From Gammaproteobacteria bacterium (lineage in GTDB: Bacteria > Pseudomonadota > Gammaproteobacteria > Burkholderiales > Sulfuricellaceae), in assembly GCA_018824405.1 (NCBI GenBank), contig JAHJGO010000016.1, positions 248,001 through 312,000 on the forward strand: a DNA stretch of 64,000 bases. Reading direction: 5' to 3'. The translations under genes were made by a program, and so were the position numbers. A model generated the notes under the pieces. The model was not told the origin of the DNA and ran no database searches. It worked only from the letters and a program-made list of their open reading frames with translations. Shown here piece by piece: positions 60,592-64,000 of the stretch (position 1 is the stretch's first letter; every line of letters starts with the position of its first letter).

Positions 60592-63107
60592 CACCAGTCC
60601 TCGCGTACCGCATGCACCGGGTCGCAGCTCATGGCATGGCGGCCGGCAAGCACGGCGGTAAAAGAGGCTGCGAGAATGAGCGACGCAGAAAGCCCGAACA
60701 GCAGTTGCCAGGGGGGATAAAGTTCCATGCTCCAGTGGAAGGATTGACGGTTGACCACGAGAATCAGAATGAGTGCAATCAGCCATCCCAGCAGCAATCC
60801 CACCAGCGCGCCCAGCGTGCTGATCATGGCGCCTTCCAGGCCGAACATGGCGCCGATCTGGCGGCGCGACATGCCGATGTGGCGCAGCATGCCGAACTCG
60901 TTGCGCCGCGCCAGTGCCTCAGAGCCGAAGCTGCTGCTGACGCCGAGCAGGCCGATCAGCACCGCGACGGCTTCCAGAATGTAGGTGACCGCGAAGCTGC
61001 GGTCGAATATCTCCAGGCTGATGGCGCGGATTTTGCCGGGCTGGGCGATATCCAGCCACGCCCCGTTTGGGATGCGCTCGCGCAGCAGGGCTGTCACGGC
61101 ATCGGCGGAAATGCCGCTTTCAAGCCACAGGGCGGCTGAATCGGCGCGCCAGTCTGCCGTGAGCTGAATATACAGCGCCCGGTCGATGGCGATGGCGCCG
61201 GACTGCCTGGCATAGTCGCGCCAGATTCCGGCGACCGTGAATTCAACCTGCGCGCCGCCAATGGGGAGTTCGATGCGCTGCCCGGTGCGGTAGCCATAGA
61301 GGTCGGCAACCGCCTCGGATATCCAGGCCGGCGGCGGATCGCCCGATACCCTGGCCGCGCCGGTTTCAGTGAGGGGCAGAATTTCGCTGATTGTGCGTCC
61401 CATGAGGGGACGGGCAATCAGGGTCACGGGGGCGGCGCCGGGGCGCAGCAACAGGTCGCTGCTGCGCAGGAAATCTGCCTGCCGGATGCCCGGCGTCTGA
61501 CGGATCAGGGTTTGCGTTTCCGGGTTGATGAACGCGGTTTCCACGCGCTGTGCAGCGCGCAGATACAGGTCGGCCGGCAGGATTTCCTCCAGCCAGTGCT
61601 CCACCGAGTGGCGGAACGATCCCACCATGATGGCCATTGCCACCATCAGGCTGAAACTCACCACGATGGCGCCCATGCTGATGGCGGCACGCCCAGGCGC
61701 ACCGTGCAGTTGCGCTCGGGCGATCTGGAGCGGCACGGAACGGAAAGCGGGTAGCCAGCCAAAACTTCTGGCCGCAAGCGCTGGCATCAGCAGCACGGTG
61801 CCCAGCAACATCAGGGCGATGGAGAGATAGCCGAACAGCGGCAATCCGGCGACCGGCGGCAAGGGTGTCAATGCTGCTCCCAGGACGAGTAGCGCCAGAC
61901 CGGGCCAGGTGATCCCGGCCCTTGCAAGTGCGCGTTCCCGGTCGCCCGGCTTGAGTGCCTGGGCCGGCGGCGTGCGGGCGCTTTCGATTGCCGGCGCCAA
62001 GGCGCCAAGCATGGCGGCACAGATGCCGAGCGCAAAAAATACCGCCAGGCTGCCGGGAGCGGCGATGGTTGCCTGAGCCACATTGTGGAAATAACCCCCG
62101 CCCAGATCAGCGCCAAAATGACGCAGGCCATGGAATGCGACAAGATAGCCCAGGACGATGCCCAGCGCTGCCCCAACCGCGCCAATCGCGGCACCCTGTG
62201 CCAGCAGCAGCCAGGACAGGGTGCTACGCGTGACGCCCAGCACTCGCAGCAGCGCAATCTGCGCGCGACGCCGCAGAACCGTCATGGCCTGGGTGGTGAA
62301 GACCAGGAACGCGCCGGTAAACAGGGCGACCATGGCCAGCACGTTGAGGTTGACCCGGTAGGCGCGTGACAGACTGGCTGCACGTTCCCCGGCGGCAGCG
62401 GGCTTGATGGCCTCGACGCCGGGCGGCAGGCTCGCTGCCAGCTTGCGGCGGAATGTGTCGACAGGCACGCCGTTCCCGAGGCGCAGATCCACCCGGCTGA
62501 TACGCCCCAGAGACAGAAAGCGCCATTGGGCCGCTCCGATGTCCATCACGCCCAGGCGCTGCCGGTAGCTCTCCTGAGGCAGGATGCCAGCCAGGCGCAA
62601 CTGCACCGGCGCAAGGCCGGCCTGAAGGGTGAGGTTGTCACCCGGCCTGACTCCCAGCCATTGGGCCGCAGAGGCGCTGAGGAAAACGGCTTGCGGGTCG
62701 AGCATCGACGCGGCGGCGGGATTCCCATCGCCATTTTCAATGGCCAGAGGCAGCAGACGGGAAGCGCGGAATATATCCACGCCCAGCAACCGGAGTGTTT
62801 CGCTGCGGCCCGGCAGCTTCGCCTCGACCTCCAGCACCGGGCTGGCAAGCGCCACTTCCGGCATGTTTGCCAGATATGGATAGATGGCTTCGTTCATGCC
62901 GGTGGCGGGCCCCTGGACGGTCAGGTCGGCCTGCCCCGACACGTTGCGCACGGCCTGGGAGAATTCGCCCACTGCGGCCCGGTTGACGAGATGAATGGAC
63001 ACGCCCAGGGCAACGCCCAGCGCGATCCCCAGCAGGCTCATGAAGATGCGTCCGGGGTGATCGCCGACAGGGCCCGTGACGGCCTTCATGATTGCCAGCC
63101 GGTTCAT
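60591..63107 (-). CDS. FtsX-like ABC transporter permease (MacB/LolE type, ten-helix form)
   Basis: 838 aa with an N-terminal helix (LLGIALGVALGVSIHLV), a periplasmic domain, three helices, a short middle part, a second periplasmic domain and three or four C-terminal helices, so two FtsX halves are fused. ISLEIFDRSFAVTYILEAVA and the GMLRHIGMSRRQIGAMFGLE motif belong to this permease class. It pairs with the LolD-like ATPase (4-nt overlap) and the AttH-like protein. Confidence 0.85.
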   Translation of the reverse strand: MNRLAIMKAVTGPVGDHPGRIFMSLLGIALGVALGVSIHLVNRAAVGEFSQAVRNVSGQADLTVQGPATGMNEAIYPYLANMPEVALASPVLEVEAKLPGRSETLRLLGVDIFRASRLLPLAIENGDGNPAAASMLDPQAVFLSASAAQWLGVRPGDNLTLQAGLAPVQLRLAGILPQESYRQRLGVMDIGAAQWRFLSLGRISRVDLRLGNGVPVDTFRRKLAASLPPGVEAIKPAAAGERAASLSRAYRVNLNVLAMVALFTGAFLVFTTQAMTVLRRRAQIALLRVLGVTRSTLSWLLLAQGAAIGAVGAALGIVLGYLVAFHGLRHFGADLGGGYFHNVAQATIAAPGSLAVFFALGICAAMLGALAPAIESARTPPAQALKPGDRERALARAGITWPGLALLVLGAALTPLPPVAGLPLFGYLSIALMLLGTVLLMPALAARSFGWLPAFRSVPLQIARAQLHGAPGRAAISMGAIVVSFSLMVAMAIMVGSFRHSVEHWLEEILPADLYLRAAQRVETAFINPETQTLIRQTPGIRQADFLRSSDLLLRPGAAPVTLIARPLMGRTISEILPLTETGAARVSGDPPPAWISEAVADLYGYRTGQRIELPIGGAQVEFTVAGIWRDYARQSGAIAIDRALYIQLTADWRADSAALWLESGISADAVTALLRERIPNGAWLDIAQPGKIRAISLEIFDRSFAVTYILEAVAVLIGLLGVSSSFGSEALARRNEFGMLRHIGMSRRQIGAMFGLEGAMISTLGALVGLLLGWLIALILILVVNRQSFHWSMELYPPWQLLFGLSASLILAASFTAVLAGRHAMSCDPVHAVREDW

Positions 63108-63778
63108 GCCGCATCCCTGGGGAAAAGCCCTTCCGGATTCAGCACGTAGATGCGGTCAGTCGTGGCGGCAGCAGCAGGGGAGTGGGTAACCAGAATGCCC
63201 GCCGCGTTGCCTTGCCTGACCTGATCCCGCAGCAAGGCCTGGACATGGGAGGCACTGACCGGGTCCAGATTGCCGGTGGGTTCGTCCGCCAGAATCAATT
63301 GCGGGCGGTGGGCCAGAGCGCGGGCAATGGCCACGCGCTGCATTTCACCTCCGGAAAGTTCGCGCACAGGGCTACCGCCTCGTCCCGCTAGCCCGATCGA
63401 TGCCAGCAGGGAGGAAACACGCTCGCTCGCATCTCTCTCCGATACGTCGTTAAGGGCAAGCGGCAAGGCAATGTTCTGGGATACGGTGAGGTAGGGCAGG
63501 AGGTGAAAGGCCTGGAATACGAAGCCCATTTTCTGCCTCCGCAGCCGGGTGAGGCGGTTATCGTCCAGCCCGACAAGCTCGCAGCCGTCGAGCCGGATCG
63601 AGCCATGGTCCGGCATTTCCAGACCGGCGATGAGGTTGAGCAGGGTAGATTTTCCGATGCCGGATTCGCCCATGATGGCGATGTATTCGCCGCGCGCCAC
63701 CTCCAGCGAAACATCGTGCAGCACCTCCCGGCTTTCGGGGCAAAGAAACGATTTGCCGAGATTGCGGATACTGAGCAT
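63104..63778 (-). CDS. LolD/MacB-type ABC transporter ATP-binding protein
   Basis: 224 aa from the ATG at 63778; an in-frame TTG lies 15 nt earlier. Walker A is GESGIGKST, the Q-loop [14 protein letters not shown], the signature [15 protein letters not shown], Walker [13 protein letters not shown] and the H-loop VTHS. It overlaps the permease by 4 nt. Together with the permease it should move lipids or substrates out of the inner membrane. Confidence 0.93.
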   Translation of the reverse strand: MLSIRNLGKSFLCPESREVLHDVSLEVARGEYIAIMGESGIGKSTLLNLIAGLEMPDHGSIRLDGCELVGLDDNRLTRLRRQKMGFVFQAFHLLPYLTVSQNIALPLALNDVSERDASERVSSLLASIGLAGRGGSPVRELSGGEMQRVAIARALAHRPQLILADEPTGNLDPVSASHVQALLRDQVRQGNAAGILVTHSPAAAATTDRIYVLNPEGLFPRDAA

Positions 63779-63887
63779 GGCGATGGCCTTCAATCTTCAG
63801 ATATTACCGGGCCCCGGACGTTCTGGTTACTGGCCCCGGCCTTGCATCCCCGTTGCAGGGGGTGGAGGCCGGCTATTTGCATCGATC

Positions 63888-64000
63888 TTAGTAGTTTGGC
63901 TCGAAAGCATTCGCGCCCTCAGTTGAGCAGAACTGAGAGCGAGCCCTGGCAGGAGCGGCTCTTTCCTCCAGCGCTTCACCGTAAGCGGCTTTTCCCTCCA
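63888..64000 (-). CDS. Small exported protein (C-terminal part, cut by window edge)
   Basis: The minus-strand frame, read in from the window edge, gives EGKAAYGEALEERAA, then SQFCSTEGANAFEPNY and a TAA at 63888-63890. EGKAAYGE and FC-x-E-x-FEPN repeat motifs of the complete gene at 58022-58309. So this is a paralogue whose start lies outside the window. It is far too short here to judge export directly. Confidence 0.65.
   Translation of the reverse strand, partial: EGKAAYGEALEERAAPARARSQFCSTEGANAFEPNY

Overview
The window reads as chromosome of a betaproteobacterium, probably in the Nitrosomonadales / Gallionella-Sulfuricella neighbourhood. The evidence is a tmRNA whose tag reads ANDENFAVAA, ubiquinone (ubiG) and heptose-LPS (waaF) genes, selD/mnmH, and overall gene style. 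The exact taxon cannot be fixed from this sequence alone.

Layout. 1-25900 is mostly core genome: the end of a TerC-like gene; a periplasmic polyamine-type binding protein paired with a diguanylate cyclase; a methyltransferase; metK; ssrA; the mtaD-ubiG-HAD phosphatase operon; an OmpA-family protein; a GT39 glycosyltransferase; rpmE; an AI-2E permease with waaF; the AmmeMemoRadiSam trio; ispD-ispF-thpR; mnmH/selD; a two-component system; an SPFH protein; and divergent tRNA-Met and tRNA-Arg genes.

25902-31883 is a genomic island at the 3' end of tRNA-Arg(CCG), bounded by a 16-bp direct repeat and with no integrase left. It carries a WYL-domain regulator, a stand-alone FtsZ C-terminal-like domain, a PD-(D/E)XK-like protein and several small unknown genes. 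A GCGTCA-N5-TGACGC palindrome recurs upstream of at least four of the island's genes, which suggests an island regulon.

31975-38895 (minus strand) is a six-gene surface-polysaccharide operon: an SqdB-like UDP-sugar sulfonate synthase, a secreted TIM-barrel protein, an HlyD-like adaptor, a zinc-ribbon (TackOD1-like) protein with a dead GGDEF-like domain, a processive GT2 synthase and a TolC-type channel. Next come a lytic transglycosylase, a lone receiver domain, a BrnT/BrnA-type toxin-antitoxin pair, and a GNAT gene whose stop codon lies in an attC-like site.

41898-56999 is the most striking region. A 1682-aa exported beta-helix protein is followed by three consecutive two-cupredoxin proteins whose copper motifs are distributed between polypeptides, a lipoprotein, a subtilisin with cadherin-like repeats, a SCO1 copper chaperone and a cytochrome c fused to a periplasmic-binding domain. 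The first two cupredoxin proteins together supply exactly four HxH motifs and one type-1 copper site, so the locus may encode a split multicopper oxidase working at the cell surface, perhaps on metals.

57064-64000 holds a cupin, a VOC protein, two paralogous small exported proteins (the second cut by the window edge), a gluzincin-like lipoprotein and an AttH-type lipocalin with a FtsX-like permease and LolD-like ATPase.
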